A stretch of DNA of 53,219 nucleotides from CAMAVH01 sp036500145. Lineage in GTDB: Bacteria; Pseudomonadota; Alphaproteobacteria; SMXQ01. A program made the position numbers and the translations under genes. The stretch lies in NCBI GenBank assembly GCA_036500145.1, contig DASYCO010000046.1, positions 1-53,219 of the forward strand, in the 5' to 3' direction. Below are positions 35,001 through 43,249 of the stretch, piece after piece (positions within the stretch are counted from its first letter, which is position 1; each line of letters starts with the position of its first letter). The notes below the pieces were generated by a model. The model searched no databases, was not told the origin of the DNA, and saw nothing but the letters and a program-made list of their open reading frames with translations.

Positions 35001-35091
35001 CAGCGACGTGGAGCTGCTGTCCAAGCCCTACAAGAAGCAGGACCTGGCGCGTCGCCTGCGCAGCGTGCTCGGCCGGCGCAAGCCGGCGTGA
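32008..35091 (+). CDS. Hybrid sensor histidine kinase/response regulator
   Basis: The 1027-residue protein has a membrane helix (about 18-40), a periplasmic dCache-like sensor region (about 41-290) and a second helix (about 296-318). Then come a GAF-like domain (350-510), a PAS domain (535-650), HisKA with phospho-acceptor His663 in GGVAHDFNNLL, HATPase (760-890; NLAINARDAMP, GTGMPPD, GRGTGLGLSMV) and a receiver domain (905-1024) with Asp955 in FTDVVLPG. There is no output DNA-binding domain, so a separate phosphotransfer partner or regulator is expected elsewhere. It is probably cotranscribed with the solute-binding gene just upstream. Confidence 0.95.
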   Translation: MSAAERPPKPRRITASTLFGLNVGLVVLLIAVVGGVIWFERMQVLDQAKRNARNLTDVLAAQTRENFSAIDQALLSIGERLDVDHITDDDQSAPIYRQLYDGVRVAPVGVLTYFVLGPDGRLLNSSRTPDRELNDLSDRDVFVGQRDDYRQGFYIGNVVRGRIGLANDRWIFNVSRRLVRSDGTFGGIVAAAIAVDRLTLLYNSLNVGEDGAVALFHRNGRMIARAPIDDRVLGSDLSSAPLFTQAVAQGEAGISISKSVVDNKVRVTGFRIVSGFPLVVSAGLLQDAELASWRRYAVLSATATLALAALILLLLSFMQRRIRQSILDEGRFIGAELRRKEELELYSRRLAGLTEVSVQIAAATEVPLLLQLVTDKARQLIGAHQAVTSLTVGNSAAQAIHAISMSEKYAAWNDYTDSPDGSGIYRVICETNKPMRLTQAELEAHPAWGGFGAAAAAHPPIRGWLAAPLITRDGRNFGLVQLSDRNEGEFDANDEAILMQLCRMASATIETLQVIDTLRTTQEQLLKAQELANIGSWRLELGSDEIAVSPLLQRMAGRPETGIDRVAEASALIHPDDRAHYFAAQDAAVRTGQPQQVDYRLLRADGTVRYLWSELQCEFDDQGQPRAVYGIIQDVTERHTTEEQLRQAQKMETIGHLTGGVAHDFNNLLMVIMGNLDLLLDRMQSDPATASVVNAAIAAAERGASLTRQLLAYARRQPLAPREIDVNQTIQGISRLLRRALGEQVEIETILGGGVWRALADAAQVENAVINLAINARDAMPTGGKLTVETANSALDADYADSNEEIVAGQYVMIAVTDTGTGMPPDVVARAFEPFFTTKPVGRGTGLGLSMVYGFAKQSGGHAKIYSELGHGTTVKLYLPRARNGASPAAVEEELPAAQESRNEVILVVEDDALVRSTVDRMLQELGYRVLLASTGEEALPFLEGDAHIDLLFTDVVLPGRLGGKALAEQACALRPGLSVIYSSGYTQNSIIHQGRLDSDVELLSKPYKKQDLARRLRSVLGRRKPA

Positions 35092-35101
35092 TGGCCGCCT
35101 C

Positions 35102-35551
35102 TCAGTAGCGCCTATAAGGCAGGAACTTCCCGCTCATCGTCAGCTTGACGCGGTCGCCCTTGGGATCGGGCTGGCGCTCCATCGTCATGTCGAAGTCGAT
35201 GGCGCTCATGATGCCGTCGCCGAACTCTTCCTGGATCAGCTCCTTGAATGTGGTGCCGTAGACCTGCACCAGCTCGTAGAAGCGGTAGATCAGCGGATCG
35301 GTCGGCGGGCCCGGCGGCAGAGAGCCGCGGTAGGGAATCTCCTGGAGTATCTTGACCGCCTCGGCGCCGAGGCCGAGCGCCTTGCCTGCTTTCTTCGCCT
35401 GGGCTTCGGTCAGGACCATCTGGCCCAGCAGCGCGCCCGTGATGACGAAGGGCGACGCGGCAGGATCGACCTTTCTGGCGATCTCCTGCCAGCTGAGGTT
35501 TTTGGCCCGCTTCGCGGACAACACCGCTTCAGTCACGTCGGCGCGCTTCAT
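35102..35551 (-). CDS. cynS: Cyanate hydratase (cyanase)
   Basis: The 149-residue protein is close in length to E. coli CynS (156). It has an N-terminal helical domain (MKRADVTEAVLSAKRAKNLSW) and the catalytic C-terminal domain, with Arg and Glu in YRFYELVQVYG and Ser in MSAIDFDM. All three catalytic residues are present. It decomposes cyanate with bicarbonate to ammonia and CO2. I choose ATG 35551, matching the family's start; two earlier Mets in frame are possible. It stands alone, converging on the hybrid kinase with a 10-base gap. Confidence 0.95.
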   Translation of the reverse strand: MKRADVTEAVLSAKRAKNLSWQEIARKVDPAASPFVITGALLGQMVLTEAQAKKAGKALGLGAEAVKILQEIPYRGSLPPGPPTDPLIYRFYELVQVYGTTFKELIQEEFGDGIMSAIDFDMTMERQPDPKGDRVKLTMSGKFLPYRRY

Positions 35552-35695
35552 CGCTTCATTCCCCATGGTTGAGTGACGGTTCAGCACCGCAGACTCAAGC
35601 AAGAAGCGTGCCGCCGCGCGAAACCTAACGGCCTCGCGCGGCGGGATTCGGCGAAGAGAAAACGGCCTCAGACGGCTTGGGAAATGCCCTGCCGC

Positions 35696-37309
<1,614 letters not shown>

Positions 37310-37482
37310 GACGCGGAAAACTCGTTCGCCGGTCGGTGACGGGAGGGCCCGGACATCCGGGGCGCCGCCATCCTGAAAGGTAGTCTCGGGAAGCCCCTTG
37401 CTTGTCGCACTCTCCGGAGCCGTTTTCAAGATTCGGCTCGGAGCGGTAAAGATTAGGTAAATCAGCCCCTTACAAGGCCGAT

Positions 37483-38463
37483 TTAGCGTCCCTGGCCGCT
37501 CAGGCGCGCCTTGGCCCCCGGGCCGATGGCGCGCAGGTCGGCCAGATAGTCCGCGAACCCCGCTTCCAGGCTGTAGGCCGGCGCCCATCCGAGATGGGCC
37601 TTGGCGGCCGAAATGTCGAGAGGCTGGCTCTTGGATTTTCCCGCGTCGCCCGGCTCGACCTCCACCGTCAGGCCTGGCAGCAGCTTGCGCACCGCCGCCG
37701 CCACCTGCTCGAACGAGTCGACGACGCCGTTGCCGATGTTGAAGGCCGTCTGCTTCGGCGCGGCCGCCGTCGCCGCCAGATCGACCGCGCGGCCGACGTC
37801 CTTGGCGTAGATATATTCGTTGGCGATGGTGTCCGACATGCGCAGGCGCGCCGGCACGCCCATCACGCCCGCCTCCAGCAGCGCCTGCATCTTCTCGCCG
37901 CCGCTCGATCCCGACCAGAAATGGCCGAGGCCGTAGACGTTGGCGGGACGCAGCACGACCAGCTCGAAGCCGTACATGTTCTTGTAGGCTTCGAGGATCA
38001 GCTCCTTCGCCACCTTGGAATTGGCGTAGCCGCGCCCGACGCCGCCGCGCGGGAAGTCTTCCTTGAGCGGCCCGGCGATCTCGCGACGCGTGTCGTAGAC
38101 GCCGAAGGTGCTGATATGCACCAGGCGGCGCACGCCGGCGAGGCGCACCGCCTCGGCGACGTTCATGGTGCCCATCAGGTTGACCTGCAGGCCCATGTAG
38201 AGCGAAGCCTCGACCCGCGCGCCGATCAGCCCGGCGCTGTGCACCACGGTGTCGACCTTGTGGGCCTGGATCGCGGCGACGATGGCCGGCAGGTCGCGCA
38301 CGTCGGCGCGCACCAGCTGGTAGTCGGATTCGTCGCCGAGCTTGGCGCGCAGGAAGTCGGCGCGCGGCTCGGGGTCGAGGAAGACGACGCGCTCGCCGCG
38401 CTTCGCCGCCCATTCCGCGAAGGACGCGCCGATCAAGCCGGCGCCGGTCACCAAGGTCGTCAT
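37483..38463 (-). CDS. NAD(P)-dependent epimerase/dehydratase (extended SDR)
   Basis: The 326-residue protein has the Rossmann motif VTGAGLIGASFAEW (5-18). It has VVHSAGLIG, an HISTFGVY strand and the catalytic Tyr-x-x-x-Lys as YANSK (about 146-150), followed by LRPANVYGLGH. The extended SDR group includes nucleotide-sugar epimerases, lactone-forming and 3-beta-HSD-like enzymes. Nothing here points to a particular sugar. It ends 173 bases upstream of nadB and starts 6 bases after the RlmM-like gene, so it may be cotranscribed with that gene. Confidence 0.9.
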   Translation of the reverse strand: MTTLVTGAGLIGASFAEWAAKRGERVVFLDPEPRADFLRAKLGDESDYQLVRADVRDLPAIVAAIQAHKVDTVVHSAGLIGARVEASLYMGLQVNLMGTMNVAEAVRLAGVRRLVHISTFGVYDTRREIAGPLKEDFPRGGVGRGYANSKVAKELILEAYKNMYGFELVVLRPANVYGLGHFWSGSSGGEKMQALLEAGVMGVPARLRMSDTIANEYIYAKDVGRAVDLAATAAAPKQTAFNIGNGVVDSFEQVAAAVRKLLPGLTVEVEPGDAGKSKSQPLDISAAKAHLGWAPAYSLEAGFADYLADLRAIGPGAKARLSGQGR

Positions 38464-38469
38464 GTCGCC

Positions 38470-39435
38470 CTACTCCTCGCTTGCCAACCAAACCCAGGTG
38501 AGTTCGTGCTTGTTGTGATGCAGATGCAGCAGACGCGCGCCGGGGATCGCGGCGAACAGGCGCAGGGCCTCGAAGTCCGTGTCGCCCTGGAACTTGACGG
38601 TGCAGACCATGTTGCGCGCCAGGCCCGACTCGATCCAGGCCGTCACCAGGCGATAAAGCCGCTCGGGATAGCAGATGACGTCGCTGAACAGCCAGTCGAC
38701 GGCGCCGACGTCGGCCGGCTTCAGGCCGAAGGCGCTCTCAGCGCGGATGGTGACGTTGGGCAGCGCCGCGATCTTGGGGTCGAGCGGCGCCTTGTCGACG
38801 GCGACCACATGGGCGCCGAGGCCCTGCAGCACCCAGGTCCAGCCGCCTGGGCAGGCGCCGAGGTCGAGGCAGCGCTCGCCCGGCTGCGGATAGCGGCGGA
38901 TCTGCGTCAGCGCTTCCCAGAGCTTGAGATAGGCGCGGTTCGGCGGCCCGACGCGGTCCTCGACGAACTTCGCCTCGCCGTTGGGAAAGGGACTGCTGCA
39001 ATGGCCGGCGGCGAGGATCGTCGCCTCGTCGAGCAGCGTCCAGGAGCCGAGCGGCGCTGCCGGCGCCGGCTGCGGAAAGACCAGGGGCTTGGCCGTCACC
39101 ACCGGCAGGCGGTCGACGATCAGCTTGGCGCGGCGATGATGGCTGACGGAATAGAGCGCCCAGTTGCGCTGGATCGCGCGCAGCGCCTTGGCCCCCTCGC
39201 CGATCGAGGCGATGGGGATGCGCAGCACGTCATGCCAGACGTTGGCGGCCCAGGCTGCGGCGCGCACGGGGCCCGGCGCCAGCATCAGGCGGCCATGCTC
39301 CTGCACCACGTCGCCCAGCCCGTCCTGGGCGAGCTCTGTGCGCAGGTCGTCCTCGAAGCCTTCGGCGGCGAGATAGCCGGTGAGGCCTGTGGTTTCGGGC
39401 TGCGATATCGGGGAATCGGCGGAGGATTCGGACAT
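38470..39435 (-). CDS. FtsJ/RlmM-like rRNA 2'-O-methyltransferase
   Basis: The 321-residue protein has an N-terminal THUMP-like half (GYLAAEGFEDDLRTEL) and a C-terminal FtsJ-type SAM domain with LDLGACPGGWTWVLQGLGAHVVAVD (about 191-215), DWLFSDVICYPER and VCTVKFQG. This layout is that of RlmM, which methylates C2498 of 23S rRNA. The protein is a little shorter than E. coli RlmM (366), so the specific target is likely but not certain. Confidence 0.85.
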   Translation of the reverse strand: MSESSADSPISQPETTGLTGYLAAEGFEDDLRTELAQDGLGDVVQEHGRLMLAPGPVRAAAWAANVWHDVLRIPIASIGEGAKALRAIQRNWALYSVSHHRRAKLIVDRLPVVTAKPLVFPQPAPAAPLGSWTLLDEATILAAGHCSSPFPNGEAKFVEDRVGPPNRAYLKLWEALTQIRRYPQPGERCLDLGACPGGWTWVLQGLGAHVVAVDKAPLDPKIAALPNVTIRAESAFGLKPADVGAVDWLFSDVICYPERLYRLVTAWIESGLARNMVCTVKFQGDTDFEALRLFAAIPGARLLHLHHNKHELTWVWLASEE

Positions 39436-39482
39436 GGGGCTGCGAACCTACCCCAGCCGAAGCCTCCGCGCAGCCCTCTTGC

Positions 39483-40229
39483 TTAGCGCACCAGCTGATA
39501 GTCGACCGTGGTGACGGCGCGCACGCGCTTGTCGGGCGACTGGCTTTCGCTGCTGCCCGCCACCTCGTCGCGCGGCAGGATGCTGATGACGCCCTGGTTG
39601 GCGTTGCGGATGCCGCCGACCTCGCTGCCCGAGGCTGCGGCGAATTCCGCCGCCGCCGTCTTGGCCGCCGCCGTGGCGCGGCGGATCAAGTCCGGCTTCA
39701 GGGCGTTCAGGCGGTCGGCCGTGACGATATAGGACGGGCCCATGCCGCCGTCGCTCAGCACGATGCCGCGACGGACCAGCTCGCCGGCCGACTGGCTCAG
39801 CTTGGTCACCAGCTCGACCTTGGTCGAGCGCAGCAGGATCGACTGCGCCAAGATGAAGCGCGCCTTGGGGTCCGCATTGTCCGGCCGGTAGGCCTGGGCG
39901 AAGATGTCCTGCACCTCCAGGCGCTGCGGCACGATCTCCGCCGCCTCGAAGCCGTACTCGCGCAGGAAGGCGACGATCTGGCCCGCCTGGTCGCTCAGGC
40001 GGCGCTCGCCGTCGGCGATGTCGCCCGAGGTGACGGTGACGCGCAGCGGGTAGGTCGCGAGGTCGGCGGCGATCTCCTGCTCGGCGACGCCCTTCACGGT
40101 GACGCCGCGGTTGGTCAGGCGCTGGTCGAGGATGCCGCGGCCGACGAAATAGCCGCCGGCGGCGAAGCCGCCCGCGACGACGACGGCCGAAACGAGGCCG
40201 ATGACGGTGTAGCTGCGAAAGAGAGACAT
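39483..40229 (-). CDS. SIMPL-domain (DUF541) protein
   Basis: The 248-residue protein has an N-terminal membrane anchor (SYTVIGLVSAVVVAGGFAAG). A periplasmic SIMPL domain follows with RGVTVKGVAEQEIAADLATY, RLSDQAGQIVAFLREYGFE and a C-terminal VRAVTTVDYQLVR strand. The family is widespread and periplasmic; BP26 of Brucella forms channel-like oligomers, but a general function is unknown. It stands alone on the minus strand. Confidence 0.88.
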   Translation of the reverse strand: MSLFRSYTVIGLVSAVVVAGGFAAGGYFVGRGILDQRLTNRGVTVKGVAEQEIAADLATYPLRVTVTSGDIADGERRLSDQAGQIVAFLREYGFEAAEIVPQRLEVQDIFAQAYRPDNADPKARFILAQSILLRSTKVELVTKLSQSAGELVRRGIVLSDGGMGPSYIVTADRLNALKPDLIRRATAAAKTAAAEFAAASGSEVGGIRNANQGVISILPRDEVAGSSESQSPDKRVRAVTTVDYQLVR

Positions 40230-40333
40230 GGGATTCCCCTGTGATATGAGCGCGCATCCTGCGATGGGCTTATGTCGGATGCAGGGAGAAATTGCGGCCG
40301 GACTGTGAAAAGGAACCGGCCCGGATGAAAAAC

Positions 40334-40353
40334 GCGGAGCCTCTCGGCTCCGC
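40334..40353 (-). terminator. Rho-independent terminator of mscL
   Basis: An 8-9 bp stem (GCGGAGCC with GGCTCCGC) has a TCTC loop. On the minus strand it is followed directly by GTTTTTC, a textbook intrinsic terminator 26 bases after the mscL stop. Confidence 0.9.
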
Positions 40354-40379
40354 GCTGTTCTGACGACGCTGCTGGCCGG

Positions 40380-40832
40380 TTAGCGGCGCTCTTTCAGCAG
40401 GTCGCGGATTTCCTCAAGCAGCACTTCCTGGCGCGGCGTCTCGGCCGGCTTGGCCTCTTCGACCTTGCGAAAGCGCGCCACCTGCTTGACCAGGAGGAAC
40501 ACGGCGAAGGCGACGATCAGGAAGTTGATCACCGCATTGAGGAAGATGCCGTAGTTGATCGTCGCCGCGCCCGCATCCGTCGCCGCCTTGAGCGACGGAT
40601 AGTCGCCGCCCGACAGGTTGATGTAGAGGCCCGAGAAGTCGACGCCGCCGGTGATCATGCCGATCGGCGGCATGATGATGTCCTTCACCAGCGAGTTGAC
40701 GATGGTGGTGAAGGCGGCGCCGATGATGATGCCGACCGCCAGGTCGACGACGTTGCCGCGCGCGACGAAGGCCTTGAAGTCGTTAATGAACGCGCCGCCC
40801 TTGCCGGCCAGCGCCTTGCCTTGTTCCAACAT
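40380..40832 (-). CDS. mscL: Large-conductance mechanosensitive channel
   Basis: The 150-residue protein is a full MscL. It has FINDFKAFVARGNVVDLAVGIIIGAAF (TM1 with the gate), LVKDIIMPPIGMITGG, a periplasmic loop, YGIFLNAVINFLIVAFAVFLLV (TM2) and a cytoplasmic C-terminal helix (EVLLEEIRDLLKERR). It forms a pentamer that releases solutes on osmotic downshock. It follows the AsmA-like gene by 20 bases on the same strand. Confidence 0.97.
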   Translation of the reverse strand: MLEQGKALAGKGGAFINDFKAFVARGNVVDLAVGIIIGAAFTTIVNSLVKDIIMPPIGMITGGVDFSGLYINLSGGDYPSLKAATDAGAATINYGIFLNAVINFLIVAFAVFLLVKQVARFRKVEEAKPAETPRQEVLLEEIRDLLKERR

Positions 40833-40852
40833 GCTGCAATCCCCTTTTGAAG

Positions 40853-41623
40853 TTAGCGGCCGAGCAGGCCGCGCAATTGATCCGCAGCGCCGCCGGTGCC
40901 GCCGCCCTTGATGCCGCCGAGAAGGTCGCCCAGATTGCTGGCGGCGGCGCGCGCCGCCTGCTGGGTGATCGCCCCGATGATCTCGCCGGTCACTTCGGCC
41001 GGCGTGGCGCCGCCCTTGGCCTTGCCGATGTCGCGCAGCGCGATGGCGGGCAAGGCGGTCGACGCGTTGGCGTTGGCGCCCGCGAGCGCCGGGCCCTTCA
41101 CGGCGACCTGGCCGTTGCGGATCGCGACGCTGTCGATGATGAACTTCTTTTCCTTCTTCGGCGTCGAGGAGCCCGCGGACGCCGCCGGCGGAGTCGCCGA
41201 GGAATTGCCGCCGAACTTGGCCGCGTAGGCGCTGACGTTCTTCTGGATCGTCTCGAGGTTGCCGCCACCGCTCAGGTTCGGCTCATAGGTGACCTGCGGC
41301 TTGTCGATCAGGATTTCCTTGATGTGGATCACGTCGCCGGTGACGGTCGCCGGATCGATCACCAGCTTGACCTCGCCGAGGCTGAAGGCCTGCGGGGTGG
41401 TGAAGCCCTTCGGATTGCCGACGGTGAGGTTGGTGATGCTGCCGCTGCCGTCGCGCAGGCCGATCTTCACGCCGCCGACCTTGACCTCGGCCTGGGTCGC
41501 CTCGCTGCCGTAGGTCTCCAGGGCCGTCTTGATGTAGCCATCCAGATTGGACAGGAAATAATAGACGCCGGCGGCGATCAGAACGACGAGAACGCCGACG
41601 CCGATTGCGATTTTCTTGAACAT
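40853..41623 (-). CDS. AsmA/DUF748-like membrane-anchored protein
   Basis: The 256-residue protein has a single N-terminal membrane helix (IAIGVGVLVVLIAAGVYYFL). A region resembling the start of AsmA-like proteins follows (IKTALETYGSEATQAEVKVGGVKIGL, GSGSITNLTVGNPKGF, IHIKEILIDKPQVTYEPN). A low-complexity Ala/Ser/Pro stretch (about 148-162) and a Gly-rich C-terminus (GGIKGGGTGGAADQLRGLLGR) complete it. AsmA-type proteins act in the periplasm in lipid transport and envelope assembly; this is a short form. It precedes mscL by 20 bases. Confidence 0.8.
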   Translation of the reverse strand: MFKKIAIGVGVLVVLIAAGVYYFLSNLDGYIKTALETYGSEATQAEVKVGGVKIGLRDGSGSITNLTVGNPKGFTTPQAFSLGEVKLVIDPATVTGDVIHIKEILIDKPQVTYEPNLSGGGNLETIQKNVSAYAAKFGGNSSATPPAASAGSSTPKKEKKFIIDSVAIRNGQVAVKGPALAGANANASTALPAIALRDIGKAKGGATPAEVTGEIIGAITQQAARAAASNLGDLLGGIKGGGTGGAADQLRGLLGR

Positions 41624-41807
41624 TTGAAGTCCCCTCCGTACGGGCGGCCCCCGGTCCGCATTAGATTGTGCCTAGCTATATAACAGACCATGCGCGGCGA
41701 GGATATTCCGGAGCGGTTTTCGCCGCCGCCCCCTTCGTGTAGGATCGCCGCAGAGCCCGCCGCAAATCAGAACAAGGACGGGCCAGACAGGACATAGGGA
41801 GACTCCC

Positions 41808-42827
41808 GTGAAACATCTCGTTCGAGCGCTGACCGCGCTCGCCTTGACGGCTGTCGTTTCGTACCCTGCCACCGCGCAATCCCCTGCCGAGTTCTACAAG
41901 GGCAAGACCGTCCAGTTCGGCGTCGGCTACGAGCCGAGCGGCGGCTTCGACGCCTACACGCGGCTCGCCGCGCGCTTCATCGGCAAGCACATTCCCGGCA
42001 GCCCGACGGTCATCGTCAGCAACATGCCGGGCGCTTCCAGCCTGACCTACGTGCGCTACCTGAAGGCCCAGGCGCCGAAGGACGGCACGCAGTTCGGCAT
42101 GTTCAACCGCGGCCTCATGCCGAAGTCGGTGCTCGACCCGCAGGAGACCGGCGTCGACTTCCGCGAGTTCACCTGGATCGGCAGCATGAACAGCGAGATC
42201 GCCGTCTGCTACCTGTGGGCCGCCAAGGGCATCAAGACCCTCGAAGACATGAAGAAGGCCGACCAGGTCATCCTCGGCGACACCTCGAAGAACAGCGGCG
42301 GCTACATCTACACCTCGATGATGCGCACGCTGAGCCCGAACAACGTGAAGCTGGTGCTAGGCTACGCCACCACGGGCGCCATCTGGCTCGCCGTCGAGCG
42401 CGGCGAGCTTGACGGCAACTGCACGGTGGTCACCAGCCTGCAGAGCCAGCGCCCGCAATGGTTCACCGAGAACAAGATCAACGTCATGGTGCAGTTCGAC
42501 GCGGTGAAGCACCGCGACCTGCCCGACGTGCCGACGGTCTTCGACCTGGTGAAGGACGAGAACGAGCGCAAGGCGATCAACTTCCTGATCGCCGCCGAGG
42601 CCATCGGCCGGCCGATCATCGGCCCGCCCGGCATGGAGAAGACCCGCGCCGAGGCGATCCGCAAGGCCTTCCTCGACACCATGAAGGATCCCGAGTTCCT
42701 CGCCTACGCCAAGCAGGCCAAGATGGACATCGACGTGGTGACGGCCGACAAGGCGGCGCAGATCGCCGCCGACATCGCCACCACCCCCAAGGAAGCCCTC
42801 GACCTGGCCCGCAAGTTCATGGACTAG
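41808..42827 (+). CDS. Tripartite tricarboxylate transporter solute-binding protein (Bug family)
   Basis: The 339-residue precursor starts at GTG with TAGGGA before it and a signal peptide ending ATA|Q. The Bug opening AEFYKGKTVQFGVGYEPSGGFD, the pocket segment IPGSPTVIVSNMPGASSL and VKLVLGYATTGAIWLAVERGELDG are all typical. It is the third such orphan protein in the window and stands alone, divergent from the AsmA-like gene, with a terminator after it. The ligand is unknown. Confidence 0.9.
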   Translation: MKHLVRALTALALTAVVSYPATAQSPAEFYKGKTVQFGVGYEPSGGFDAYTRLAARFIGKHIPGSPTVIVSNMPGASSLTYVRYLKAQAPKDGTQFGMFNRGLMPKSVLDPQETGVDFREFTWIGSMNSEIAVCYLWAAKGIKTLEDMKKADQVILGDTSKNSGGYIYTSMMRTLSPNNVKLVLGYATTGAIWLAVERGELDGNCTVVTSLQSQRPQWFTENKINVMVQFDAVKHRDLPDVPTVFDLVKDENERKAINFLIAAEAIGRPIIGPPGMEKTRAEAIRKAFLDTMKDPEFLAYAKQAKMDIDVVTADKAAQIAADIATTPKEALDLARKFMD

Positions 42828-42862
42828 CGCCTAGCCGAGGCCGCTCCCGACCGAACCGAAGC

Positions 42863-42890
42863 GCCGCCCCGCGTTCCCGCGCGGGGCGGC
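42863..42890 (+). terminator. Terminator after the Bug gene 41808-42827
   Basis: An 11-bp stem (GCCGCCCCGCG with CGCGGGGCGGC) has a 6-base loop. A short TTT follows. It lies 35 bases past the stop and just before the leuA promoter. Confidence 0.75.
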
Positions 42891-42905
42891 TTTCGCGCAA
42901 AACCG

Positions 42906-42934
42906 TTGACCCGGCGCCACCCAGGCCATACATA
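42906..42934 (+). promoter_or_regulatory. Promoter candidate for the leuA leader
   Basis: TTGACC (42906-42911) and TACATA (42929-42934) are 17 bases apart. The expected start point is at or next to 42941, which is the A of the leader-peptide ATG, so the leader RNA would be leaderless. Confidence 0.5.
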
Positions 42935-42940
42935 AAACCC

Positions 42941-42976
42941 ATGGTTTTCCGACTGCGCACCCTTCGACTTAGCTGA
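42941..42976 (+). CDS. Leucine leader peptide of leuA (11 codons)
   Basis: ATG at 42941 opens the short peptide MVFRLRTLRLS, ended by TGA at 42974-42976. It has three leucine codons (CTG, CTT, CTT) and three arginine codons in 11. It stands directly behind a promoter and in front of leuA, with competing hairpins after it. This is the layout of an amino-acid attenuator: ribosome stalling at Leu codons would favour leuA expression. No Shine-Dalgarno precedes it; translation would start at the RNA 5' end. Confidence 0.6.
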   Translation: MVFRLRTLRLS

Positions 42977-42977
42977 T

Positions 42978-43025
42978 CCGCGCCCCCGGCCGTCCCGGGA
43001 TCACGCGCGGAATTGCCTGTCCGCG
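42978..43025 (+). promoter_or_regulatory. Competing hairpins after the leader peptide (attenuator candidate)
   Basis: CCGCGC (42978-42983) can pair with GCGCGG (43005-43010). Alternatively CGCGGA (43006-43011) can pair with TCCGCG (43020-43025). The two stems exclude each other, as in attenuators. I do not see a clear T-run after the second stem, so Rho-dependent termination or control of translation is also possible. The remaining DNA to 43249 shows no other feature. Confidence 0.45.
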
Positions 43026-43249
43026 ACCCGCGAACCGGCCCGCCGAACAAGTCGAAGCTATTGGAATCCCTTGACGATGTGCGCCGTTTATCCCCAATTT
43101 GTGCCCCAACTCGCCGTTTCCGCTGCCTCTGTGCCGCTGCGTTCGGCGCGACTTATCGGCGGTCGCTGATCTCCAGCCGGGTCCATCCCGGCCGATCGCG
43201 GCCGTCATCGCGCGCCTGCCACAGAAATTCAGCGATTTTGGAGCTACCC

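Noticed and set aside
43069..43100. Second leuA promoter at TTGACG (about 43069)
   Set aside because: No acceptable -10 hexamer occurs at 16-18 bases. The upstream promoter with the leader peptide fits better.
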